A stretch of 64,000 bases of DNA, taken from the NCBI GenBank assembly GCA_947652115.1, contig OX393569.1:22840831-22904830 (forward strand), in the 5' to 3' direction. Each line of letters opens with the position of its first letter. The first letter of the stretch is position 1. The notes beneath the pieces are model-generated. The model worked only from the letters and a program-made list of their open reading frames with translations. It was not told the DNA's origin and made no database searches. A program made the translations under genes and the position numbers. This DNA comes from Blastomussa wellsi (lineage: Eukaryota; Cnidaria; Anthozoa; Scleractinia; Plerogyridae). This document shows positions 1 to 9,000 of this stretch, in pieces.

Positions 1-137
1 TAACATTAAAATTTAATGTGACTTAATTCTTATATAAAAGGTGACTGATACTCTTTCTTGGACTAAAATTTCAAAGACTTTCCAGGACACATTAATTTTT
101 CCATTTATGCAGTGCAAAATCAAACCAATATATTTAA

Positions 138-253
138 CAATTATTCCACGAGCGCATGTTGGATATGAGATGGTAGATAGCCAACGAGGTGCATAGCGCC
201 GAGTAGGTTATAACCATCTCATATCCAACAAGTGCGAGTGGAAGAATTGTTTT
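138..253. repeat. Foldback repeat
   Basis: Two arms of about 36 bases, 138-173 and 218-253, are near-perfect inverted copies around the core TTGGATATGAGATGG. They could form a hairpin with a loop of about 45 bases. It looks like a dispersed non-autonomous element; no coding content is seen. Confidence 0.6.
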
Positions 254-360
254 ATTAAAAATGCCCCAAAAACATTGTACAAATACTGCAAAAATGCATT
301 CTTTTACAAATACACGTACCTTTTTGGTAGGTCAATGGTATATGAGCTCATATAATAGTT

Positions 361-595
361 TCTTGAATATGTGCCAAACGAACAATTTAAGACCACATAA
401 TATCCTCAATGTTAAGAATGATAATAAATCTTACCATTAAAGTAATAACTGTCCTGCAATTTAGATGGATGCCTCAGATTATAAAGGATTGAAAAGCAAA
501 ATGATCTGCAAGTCAACAAATTTGAGGTTTTGTGGGCTACAAAACCTCGGGCGAGGTGCAGAAGGCATTCCGGTCGACGGAGAGTCTTTAATTTT
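361..595 (+). repeat. Dispersed repeat, copy of the interior of the 43.9-45.8 kb TIR element
   Basis: About 230 bases here align closely, with scattered substitutions, to 44868-45098. Both contain the stretch GATTATAAAGGATTGAAAAG and the later motif CATTCCGGTCGAC. The 44.9-kb copy lies inside an element with terminal inverted repeats, so this is probably an internal piece of a second copy whose ends are not visible here. The small open frame at 465-662 falls in this repeat and is not considered a gene. Confidence 0.6.
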
Positions 596-787
596 TTGTT
601 TTCAAATTCAAGGACTTACAAGGACTTTCAAGGTGCATGCAAACCCTGCTTGTAACAATTAAGTCAAATTTCTAATTTTATTGTGATATTAAAGTGTATC
701 TTAAAAAATAGTTGGTTGAACTTAATTTACTTCACAATTTGATTTTTATTTCCTTTTGATTCAGATTATGGTCAATGAAACAATGAA

Positions 788-938
788 AAGTGTGGTTTTC
801 CGCTGGCTGAGGAACGAAAGAAGCGGAAAACGTTTTTCTCTCACACGGCTGGGAGTCTGGGTTCGAGGGTATGGGGGGTTTCAGGTCACGTGAGATGTTC
901 ACGGTTCACTTTGCATTTGTCAGCCGCCATTGCCTGAC
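788..938 (+). repeat. Retroelement terminal repeat A1
   Basis: A 151-base repeat at the 5' edge, beginning AAGTGTGGTTTTCCGC and ending at GCCATTGCCTGAC. It matches A2 at 5594-5744 with no difference seen by eye. It probably carries the 5' leader and promoter of the element. Confidence 0.9.
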
Positions 939-999
939 CTGTGTTTTCAGTCGCTGTTTCGTTAGGGCGTTTTTTCGTCGCTTGTTTCTACTGTTGCTG

Positions 1000-1866
1000 A
1001 TGGCGAAGGATTCTCGTGGTTCCCGTTCCAAGTCTCGAGCGGCTAAACGGCTCGAACCATACAACAAGAGCCCGAGGACTCGTTCAACGGAGCGAAGTGG
1101 CGAGGATCGAGTCGCCGATCGGAGTGCTCGTGGCGACTCAAGTAGTAGTAGTCGTGTTCGTTCTTCGCCTCCGCGCGCTTCTGCTGATCCACCGGATTGG
1201 GCGAAAGAGCTTCTGAAGCAGCAGCAAGCCAACGCCACCGAGTTGAAACGCTTGCAGAGCGAAGTGGCGAGTTCCAGGTCGCAGAGCAGCCAGAAACCCC
1301 GCGCAGCAGAGCCTGAATTTCGCTTCGCGGGTAACAAAAAGCAGTACCAGCTGAACAGTGAGGTCGTGGAAAAAATTGATGGAGCTATGGCAGCGGTTGG
1401 TGACGAGGAGCGTACCTTAAAGTTGCAGGAAGGTAAGGATTTGCTTTTAGAACGCAATAAGCACATCCTTCTGGCGGAAAAATACGGTTGGGATACGGTG
1501 GCTTGTTATACTGCCGAGCCGCTTGCGAGCGACTCAGATGATGAGAAGAAGATACGAAAGGCGGTAAAGGAGAGCAAGCAGTTAAGAGAGGAAAAGAAAA
1601 AAGCTGTGACGTCCAAGGTTGTGCGACCGAAAGGGTCGGGAATTCCTCCACGTACGTCGGAGAGAAGGGTTATCCTCGAACGTAACACGAGTTACGCAAC
1701 GCCATTAGCGGCGGGAAAACAAAGTGCCCCACGTGACAGTCGGTCGATTTGTTTTCGCTGCTACAAGCCGGGGCACTTCGCCAGGGACTGCCGCTCTGCC
1801 AATGTACCGAGCGGATCAGGAGTTGTCGTGCAGTCCTCAAACAGTTTCCAACAATCTACACAATGA
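1000..1866 (+). CDS. Retrotransposon Gag-like protein with zinc knuckle
   Basis: Structural (RNA-binding) protein of the Ngaro-like element. The frame is open from 871, but the ATG at 1000 is preferred because it starts a basic, Ser/Arg-rich hydrophilic protein (288 aa), while residues before it overlap the A1 repeat and its leader. A Lys/Glu-rich, probably helical middle region is followed by one CCHC zinc knuckle (C251, C254, H259, C264 counted from 1000) near the C terminus. It ends at 1866 and overlaps the RT frame by up to 143 bases in the next frame. This suggests frameshifting, re-initiation or a separate transcript for RT. The minus-strand frame at 906-1466 is a shadow. Confidence 0.85.
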   Translation: MAKDSRGSRSKSRAAKRLEPYNKSPRTRSTERSGEDRVADRSARGDSSSSSRVRSSPPRASADPPDWAKELLKQQQANATELKRLQSEVASSRSQSSQKPRAAEPEFRFAGNKKQYQLNSEVVEKIDGAMAAVGDEERTLKLQEGKDLLLERNKHILLAEKYGWDTVACYTAEPLASDSDDEKKIRKAVKESKQLREEKKKAVTSKVVRPKGSGIPPRTSERRVILERNTSYATPLAAGKQSAPRDSRSICFRCYKPGHFARDCRSANVPSGSGVVVQSSNSFQQSTQ

Positions 1867-3922
1867 GGACCTGTCTCCCGAGGGAACCGGCGCCCATTGC
1901 AACGAGGGCTTTTTTCTACGTAACAATGATGATTTAGTAAGTGATTTGGTTGATTTTGCTGATGAAAATGACTTAGAGAAGATCTCTACTGCGAGTTCTG
2001 TTGTGGTCAAAGGTCGATTGCGTGAAAACATTGCCTTCTGGCGTAGCATCGGCACTTGTAACTGGTTGCTAAAAGTTATTCGTGAAGGTTATTGTTTGCC
2101 ATTTGTTGAATTACCGGAGTTGAAGTTTTTTCGAAATCACAAGAGCACGTCATGTGATGCTGAGTTTGTGTCCGCTGAGATTTGTAAGCTGTTGAAGTCT
2201 GGTGCTTTAGTTGAAGTAAATGCTGTGGACCTGCTTGTGTGCAATCCCTTGGGTGTTGCCAGGAACAGTTCGGGCAAACCTAGGCTTATTGTGGACTTAC
2301 GTTATGTAAATCAACATCTCAGATCTTGTAAATTCAAGTATGAGGATATTCGTACGGCAGCTGATCTGTTCCAGCAGGGTGACTGGTTTTTTAAGTTTGA
2401 TTATACAAGTGGCTACCATCATGTGGAGATTTTTCCAGCGCACACGAAGTTCCTTGGATGCTCTTGGGTTGTTGATGGTTCCCCCAAGTTTTTTAAGTTC
2501 ACTGTTTTGCCTTTTGGTCTTTCAGTTGGTCCTTTTATCTTTACAAAAATTCAAAAGGCCCTTACGAAACATTGGCGAAAGCAGGGAATTCGAATGTTTA
2601 CGTACCTGGACGATGGTGCTGGGGCAGATTCCAGTTTCTGCGAAGCCCAGCAGGTCTCTGATGTGGTGCGCCAAGATGTGCGGCGTAGCGGATTTGTGGC
2701 TAATGACGAGAAGAGCCAGTGGGTGCCAGTGCAGTGTGGGGAGCTGTTGGGATATATCCTGAGCTTACAGGATGGAACATTCCAGGTCCCCCAGAGAAGG
2801 GTGGATGCTTTCAACCAGGTGTTAAGGGATGTAGTAGCTCACCAATTTGTGGTGTCTGCACGCACAGTAGCCCGGTTTACGGGACTCCTGGCTTCCATGA
2901 GTTTGGCGCTGGGCCCAGTGGTGCGTCTTTGGACCAGAAGCTTATATCGGGACATCCTGCGCGCCTCTTCGTGGGACAGCCCGGTCCGGTTGTCTGCGGA
3001 GGCCCAAGGCGAGGTCGTTTTTTGGCAGAGGAGTTTCCACAATGCAGGCTATCCGATTTGGGCTTCAAGCCCTCGACCCGAGGTTCTGACCTACTCGGAT
3101 GCTAGTGATTCTGGTTGGGGTGGCTTTGCGGTTCAGATTGGTGGACAGGCGGCAGTGGGGAGTTGGTCAGTCTACGAGAGTAAGCAGAGCTCCACCTTCC
3201 GGGAATTGCGGGCAACTGGCCTAGTTCTGAAGTCTTTTGCTCCCCAGCTACGTGGCAAGGAGGTTCTTCACCGAACCGACAACAAGAACACTGAGATCAT
3301 TCTGTCCGTGGGCAGCCGCAAAGCCAACCTGCACAACGAAGCAGTTAATATCTATAGGCTGTGCAGAGAATTTAACATTCGTCTTACTGTGGAATGGATC
3401 AGCAGGGATTTCAACAAGGTTGCGGATGAGCTGTCGCGGATTGAGGATTCAAATGACTACATGCTGGATCCTTCCTGTTTTGCTCGCCTGGACAAGTGTT
3501 TGGGTCCTCACACAGTCGATCGGTTTGCAAGTGTCAAGACAAAGCAGCTGTCCAGGTTCTGTAGCCGATACCTTAATCCTGGTTGCGAAGCTGTTGACGC
3601 CTTTACTGTCTCATGGGCTGGAGATTTCAATTGGCTGTTTCCTCCACCATACCTGGTTCCTCGTGTCTTGCGTCACATGTTAGAAGGTGGTGAGGATGGA
3701 ACCTTGCTGGTCCCAGAATGGCACTCTGCACCCTGGTGGCCCCTGCTTATTACTAGCCTTGGTGCGTGGAGAGGATTTGTAACAAACTTCGTTAGGGTCC
3801 AGCCCTATGAGGGCATCTTCATTCCAGGAGCAGCAGCCAGCTGTGTCTTCACCGCAGGTGTGCCACCTTTTGGACTCCTGGCGCTACAACTGTGCTTCTG
3901 TGGTTCCCATGTCCGGACGTGA
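1724..3922 (+). CDS. Reverse transcriptase-RNase H of Ngaro-like element
   Basis: Copies element RNA into DNA. In the 732-residue frame, RT motifs are in order: KPRLIVDLR (185-193), FKFDYTSGYHHV with D226, LPFGLSVGP (262-270) and catalytic YLDD (294-297). RNase H follows with TYSDAS (D459), FREL (E494), RTDN (D519) and VADELSR (D568), so both active sites look complete. The true start is unclear: the first 40-odd residues are the alternative frame of the gag zinc knuckle, and ATGs exist at 1724 and 1802. The stop at 3922 may not be the real end. A donor-like CAG|GTGTGC at 3857/3858 could splice in phase to the recombinase at 4364, making an RT-RNase H-recombinase polyprotein. Confidence 0.88.
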   Translation: MPHVTVGRFVFAATSRGTSPGTAALPMYRADQELSCSPQTVSNNLHNEDLSPEGTGAHCNEGFFLRNNDDLVSDLVDFADENDLEKISTASSVVVKGRLRENIAFWRSIGTCNWLLKVIREGYCLPFVELPELKFFRNHKSTSCDAEFVSAEICKLLKSGALVEVNAVDLLVCNPLGVARNSSGKPRLIVDLRYVNQHLRSCKFKYEDIRTAADLFQQGDWFFKFDYTSGYHHVEIFPAHTKFLGCSWVVDGSPKFFKFTVLPFGLSVGPFIFTKIQKALTKHWRKQGIRMFTYLDDGAGADSSFCEAQQVSDVVRQDVRRSGFVANDEKSQWVPVQCGELLGYILSLQDGTFQVPQRRVDAFNQVLRDVVAHQFVVSARTVARFTGLLASMSLALGPVVRLWTRSLYRDILRASSWDSPVRLSAEAQGEVVFWQRSFHNAGYPIWASSPRPEVLTYSDASDSGWGGFAVQIGGQAAVGSWSVYESKQSSTFRELRATGLVLKSFAPQLRGKEVLHRTDNKNTEIILSVGSRKANLHNEAVNIYRLCREFNIRLTVEWISRDFNKVADELSRIEDSNDYMLDPSCFARLDKCLGPHTVDRFASVKTKQLSRFCSRYLNPGCEAVDAFTVSWAGDFNWLFPPPYLVPRVLRHMLEGGEDGTLLVPEWHSAPWWPLLITSLGAWRGFVTNFVRVQPYEGIFIPGAAASCVFTAGVPPFGLLALQLCFCGSHVRT

Positions 3923-4363
3923 GGTACGTGCGTTGCCCTGCGTCATGTGTTTCCAGTGTTGTGTGAAGGCGTGGTTATCAATTTGCAAATGCACAGCAAC
4001 TGAGCCTGTCATGGGCACCCATGTTCTTACCTGCTGTTATGAAGTGTTCCAGCTGTGTTGGCTTCTCAGGCCTGTTATGGGCACCAGAAAGCTGTTATGG
4101 CTTAAGAGATCGATTCTCCATCTGCACAGGGTGCAGCAAGCAAGCCTGTCATGGGCACCCATTTATTTTTGCCTACTGTTATGGTTGTACTGGCTGTTGT
4201 GGCTTCTCAGGCCTGTTATGGGCGCTTAAAGGCTGTTATGGCTTGCAGTGTTATAGGCCCAGGAGTCAGGGTGTTTACTTGCACATGGTTCTGCTTCCCT
4301 TTGAGGAAATGTGTGTTTACTGGATTTTTTCCTGCTCTTATGACGTTTGTCGTTGTGTTGCAG
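3858..4363 (+). other. Predicted spliceosomal intron inside the retrotransposon
   Basis: The donor CAG|GTGTGC follows codon 711 of the RT frame. The acceptor is preceded by a pyrimidine-rich tract (TTTTTTCCTGCTCTTATGAC, then TTTGTCGTTGTGTTGCAG). Removing 506 bases joins the first base of a codon at 3857 to the last two at 4364-4365 and restores the recombinase frame exactly. The interval has no recognisable protein domain and contains a 140-base-spaced duplication. The alternative is that this is simply an intergenic spacer and the recombinase is translated separately. Confidence 0.55.
4003..4249 (+). repeat. Diverged tandem duplication in the RT-recombinase spacer
   Basis: Two copies about 140 bases apart (about 4003-4117 and 4143-4249) share AGCCTGTCATGGGCACCCAT and GGCTTCTCAGGCCTGTTATG with diverged sequence between. 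It lies wholly inside the predicted intron. Confidence 0.7.
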
Positions 4364-5365
4364 CTGTACCACCTTTGGTAGAAGAGGTCAGCTTCCCAGC
4401 CGAGTATCACGAAGATCGATTTGAACATCCAGAATTGCGGCAGCTAGCAAGGGCCTTACCAACAGTATTGGTGCAGGATCGGGCTGCTACGACGGTCAAT
4501 ACTTATCTGCGTGCTTATAAATCCTGGAAGTCATGGGCCAGTCGTCACGATGCCCCCTTTTCTGCCAGCCGATCCTGTGGTGTTTACGCTGTACATTGTT
4601 TATCTCATTCAGCAAACCCGGTCGGTGTCTTCGGTCAATTCTGCAGTGTACGGTGTGAGCTGGGTCCACAAAAAGAGTGGTTACCAAGAGCCCAGTGAGT
4701 ATCTAGTAGTGAAGCAAGTGGTTGATGCTGCCAGGCGAATTCTGGCTAAACCAGCTAAACGTAAGGAGCCCCTGTCTTCTGCTCTGGTGAGGAAAGTGAT
4801 CAGTCGTCTTGAGAAAGGAAGCCTTGGTGACCTCCAATTAGCCACGTTGTTTTCCCTCGGATTCTTTGGTTTCCTTCGATGGGATGATCTGCACCATTTG
4901 AGAGTGGACAGTTTTCAGTTTGCCGATTCCCATGTGGCCATTTTTCTGGAGAGGAGGAAGAATGATCAGTTCCGTGAGGGATCCTGGGTTTTTGTAGCCC
5001 GTTGTAGTACGCCTCCCTGCCCGGTTGGGATTGTTGAGAGGTTCTTGAGAGTTGCGAACCATTCTAAGGGCTCTCTGTTGTTTCGACGTGTATCGAGTAC
5101 CAGGACAGGAGTGCGGCTGCGTAAGGAGGGTATGTCTTACAGTCGGGCAAAGGAGCTTGTTAAGAAGGAGCTTTGCAAGGAAGGCCTGGACCCCACAAAG
5201 TTTGGACTTCATAGCCTGCGTTCAGGAGGAGCTTCTGCAGCCGCAGCTCTGGGGGTTCCAGACAGACTCTTTCAGAGACATGGAGGCTGGCGCAGTGAAA
5301 AGGCTCGGAACAATTATGTCAAGGAAACTTTAGACTCGCTTTTACTTGTTACAAAATCAATTTGA
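4364..5365 (+). pseudogene. Tyrosine recombinase of Ngaro-like element, one frameshift
   Basis: Integrase of the element; would insert a circular DNA copy by strand exchange through a tyrosine. The core-binding part is open in one frame up to about 4557, and the catalytic part in the next frame from about 4559 to 5365. The switch lies at CCCCCTTTT (4553-4561), consistent with one extra base. Counted in the 4511-5365 frame, the catalytic set is complete: R123 (GFLRWDD), H234 and R237 (LHSLRSGG), H257 and W260 (HGGW), and nucleophile Y269 (NNYVKE). So only this indel, or an assembly error in a homopolymer, separates the copy from an intact enzyme. The C terminus lies about 190 bases before B1. 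Confidence 0.85.
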
Positions 5366-5552
5366 AATGGATTTTGACATTGTTTCTAGTTTTCAGTTAT
5401 TGGTTCCAACAGATCAGTTTCTCGTGTTTAAGTTGAGCTTCAAGAATCTGTATTTTGAACATTTCCCTTTTTACTATCCGGATAGTTTTCGCACGTGCCA
5501 GTAGATGTTCTGTATGGTTTTGCCTTTGTTATGCGCTCTTTGCGTTGTCCCT

Positions 5553-5597
5553 TTGCGTGGTTCGGCTTGGCATGGCTCCCAGCTGTGTGTGAGAAGT
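5553..5597 (+). repeat. Retroelement repeat B1
   Basis: A 45-base repeat, starting TTGCGTGGTTCGGC and ending GTGTGAGAAGT, identical to B2 at 5938-5982. Its last four bases, AAGT, are also the first four of A2, giving the compact B1-A2 junction typical of split direct repeats. Confidence 0.9.
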
Positions 5598-5744
5598 GTG
5601 GTTTTCCGCTGGCTGAGGAACGAAAGAAGCGGAAAACGTTTTTCTCTCACACGGCTGGGAGTCTGGGTTCGAGGGTATGGGGGGTTTCAGGTCACGTGAG
5701 ATGTTCACGGTTCACTTTGCATTTGTCAGCCGCCATTGCCTGAC
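5594..5744 (+). repeat. Retroelement repeat A2
   Basis: Internal second copy of the 151-base A repeat (compare 788-938). It is followed by a C-rich run and about 190 unique bases before B2. Confidence 0.9.
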
Positions 5745-5937
5745 ACCCCCCACCCACCCACCCATGGAGTAATTCTAGAGGCGGTTGCGTTTTTTGTTTT
5801 CATTAGAGACCGTTTGATTCATTCGCTTGATTCAGTTCATTTACTGTGGATATTCTGTTGCAAGTCTTTTTGGATTGAGTTTTTCTTCTTGATGTACTAG
5901 AATTATTGTTATTGTTATGGTTTTAATAAAGGTCAGG

Positions 5938-5982
5938 TTGCGTGGTTCGGCTTGGCATGGCTCCCAGCTGTGTGTGAGAAGT
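5938..5982 (+). repeat. Retroelement terminal repeat B2
   Basis: Second copy of the 45-base B repeat; marks the 3' edge. The flank begins AAGAATTTATACTGG. The AGT at the edge matches the AGT at the 5' edge, and no longer target duplication is seen, as expected for recombinase-mediated insertion. Confidence 0.88.
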
Positions 5983-6094
5983 AAGAATTTATACTGGTTT
6001 AGTTTAAGTTTAAGTTTAATAATGCTTTTTACCACTGTACAAGATAATAAGAAGATTAATTTAAGCCATATCATATACAATGATTGCTACTCAC

Positions 6095-9000
6095 CCTCCT
6101 GGCTCAATACAAGGTCAGATGCTGAGTGTGCTCTCCTTAATCCCAAGTCCTTGTCGTCCTCTGCATCAGAACTCACTTCATTTGTACAGGGAACTGTAGG
6201 AATATTGTCCCATATTGAAGATTGTAAGGGAACTAAGCTTGGCTGTTGATTGGTTGGTTGTGGGGATGTCTGTGGGCTTTGTAGATCAATAAGCTGGCCA
6301 ACCTGTGGTTGCTGCTGTTGTTGTTGAACAGTCATTCTCTGATCAGGTGTAAGTATGTTCCATACTCTTGAAAAAGCTTCTTCTTGCACCCTCAAATTTT
6401 CCACAAACTGTACATTTGCCATCTCCCATGTTTGCTTTAAATCATTGTGTGACATTTTTTCCTGTTCCAGCAATCTGCAAACTGAAGATTGAAATGATAC
6501 AAATTACAAACCCTAAAAAGATTTAGAAACTGACTTTCCAGTTTATAATATAATGATCCTTTTTCTTGCCAAAGCTTGAATGCCACAACCCTAGTGCTCT
6601 GTGGTCTGACCCTGGCTTTATTTTTCAATAAAAATATAAAGGTAAGTCTGCAGTCGGGCCATAGTGACCCATCAGGCCGGAGCTTATCCCGGTTTCTGTA
6701 GCATGAAGCGACAGAGAGTATTTCTACTCCCCCCTGGATGGGATGCTAGTCCAAACAATTTACTTAATGCATTATGATTTAGGTGTAGTGGCCTAATGGT
6801 TAGTGCACTGGACTCTGGATCGGACGATCCAAGTTTGAGCCCTGGCCGGGGCCCTGTGTTGTGTTCTTGGGCAAAACACTTAACTCTCACAGTGCCTCCC
6901 TCCACCCAGGTGTATAAATGGGTAATGGCAAAATGATGCTTGGGGTAACCCTACGATGGACTAGCATCCCATCCAGGGAGGAGTAGAAATATTCCTCGCT
7001 GTTTAATGCTACACAAACCAGGATAAGCTCTGGTAGTATGCGCTGTTTGGAGTCAGGCCTATCTTTTTTCTGTTCATTTTGTTTATTGAGCATTAGAAAT
7101 TATAATAATTTAACCTTCATTAGTTGAATTCGTAAGACAAGATCATCCTAACAGTGATCAGGATCACCTTTCTCCTCTACTTATCAATACACTGCAAGAC
7201 ATGCCGGTCAGGAAAATAAAGTTACTGATCACCAAGAGTGAAAACTTTGATGTACAATCAGATTCTTGCAACTTTCATTTTAATAAATGTATGAAGGCAA
7301 GATAGAGAGAATTTCTATGTTGATATCAGGGTTTAACTTATATGTTACACTTAGCACCAATGACCCCATTCACACCAACAAAACATGTTTAATTAAATCA
7401 GTTTTAATAAAATGAAATAATTTCAGCAAAAATACTGAACGACTGGATTTTGCATAGGGTCCAGGGAAGTTCTAACGTACATGCTTTCACTGTTCCAAAT
7501 TTCAAGTCAATAAACATCAGTTTAAAGCTTCTTTAAAGGGAACAATTTTAAACCGAGTTTAACAAAAGAACTTAAAATTTGTTTAGCTTTGGTGTGAATG
7601 AGATATTAGTTGTAACTTACCATTGTGGAGTTCTTTTCGTAATTTCTCTGCATCCTCCTGCAAAACACCTGAAAACACAACAAAAAATTCATGTTGTCAA
7701 GGAGAAAGAATAGCCTTTGTGTTGATAGCTACTTACAGCAGCTGTAAATAGCCCTAACATGGTTATTAAATCCAGAAAATATCCAGAATCTCCCTCAGAA
7801 TGGATTGGTAAGTGAGGATGGAGCAAAGACTTTAAAGAAATGTAAGAGGCTTAACTGGGATTTCTATATGGGTGGAGATAAAAAATTAATGCATGATTGT
7901 ATCAGAGCATGCAAAAATGATACAGAAAACCTACATGGACACTACTAGGTCTAATTATTATTAATATAATAATGCTTTCATTGGGCATTGTGGCAGATTT
8001 TGTGGGCCAAAATGGAGAATTCAGCAGGATAAAATACATTTTAGCCCACCATGTGTACCACTCAGAAACAAGAAATGGAAGATGCCAGCCAATCAGAATT
8101 GAAAACCATTCAACTGTTTTGTGTCATTTTCTTGCGGACTAGCAGCACTTCAAGCTCCATTTAACTTAATTAGTTGAGGCTTTTCCACATGTTGTTCTCA
8201 AGCTCTATAATAACAAAATGGCTTAAAAGCCTAACAATGATGCAAATTCTCACTTTTCTCAGCTAGATGACACGGAATTTATTTATGGAAACTCGAAGAA
8301 GAAACCAAGCAGCAACTGAAGTGAATGTAAGTTTGTTTTTGTTGTTCAAGCAAAACTTATTCAATGCCAAAGTACCAGACGAGTTCAGGTTGCAGCTACC
8401 TGGTACAGCTACATCTACACTTATAACTTGCAATATCCTGTAGACCATTTTCACCTGACATCATCGGGTATTAAAATCCAAGACTAAAGAAATAACAATG
8501 TTTTTATCCTTATCAGGGAAGAGGTACTAAATTTATATCTGTTTACAATTTTTCAGCTCAATAGCACCCATCGTTTAGGAACTAGCGCATTTTGAATTCA
8601 GAAACATTTTCTCTAGCTTGCTGCACCTTTCAGTTATTGCCAGTCCAGTCACGGAAATTCAGTCCTTACAATGAGCGGTGCACACAATAAAATTGCCAAG
8701 ACTGTCAGGCTTGGCTCTGATGAACATTCCCTGCAAAAAGCCTGTTGACTATGATGCTGTTGTTCAGCTTTTTGCAGAAAGATATCCCCGAAGAAAGCTT
8801 CTAGTCAATCCCGTCTTTGACGAAACACAAAATTGAAATTAGATAAAATGCAGTATATTCGCCGGTACCCATTGATACACCTGGGTGTGTGAGTGTTTTG
8901 CTCAAGAACACATCGCAGCCTGGGCTCGAACCCGGACCGTCTGATTTGGAGTCCAGCACATTAACCATTAGGCCACTGTGCCTCCCACCACCTCATGTGT

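Larger units (their letters stand above)
788..5982 (+). mobile_element. Tyrosine-recombinase retrotransposon, Ngaro/PAT-like (DIRS order)
   Basis: A 5.2-kb element with gag (zinc knuckle), reverse transcriptase-RNase H and a tyrosine recombinase in that order. Its ends are split direct repeats in the order A1 - genes - B1 - A2 - B2, diagnostic of Ngaro/PAT-type elements. A1 (788-938) and A2 (5594-5744) look identical over 151 bases; B1 (5553-5597) and B2 (5938-5982) match over 45 bases. B1 and A2 overlap by AAGT, and the same bases mark the outer ends, as expected when a circular intermediate recombines into a short match. It lies in a rabaptin intron, antisense to that gene. Identical repeats suggest recent insertion. 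One frameshift is seen, in the recombinase. Confidence 0.9.

Noticed and set aside
906..1466. 186-residue minus-strand open frame
   Set aside because: Complement of the retrotransposon gag coding region; composition is that of an antisense shadow.
2340..3105. Several open frames of 87-140 residues overlapping RT
   Set aside because: Other frames of the RT-RNase H gene; none shows a domain.
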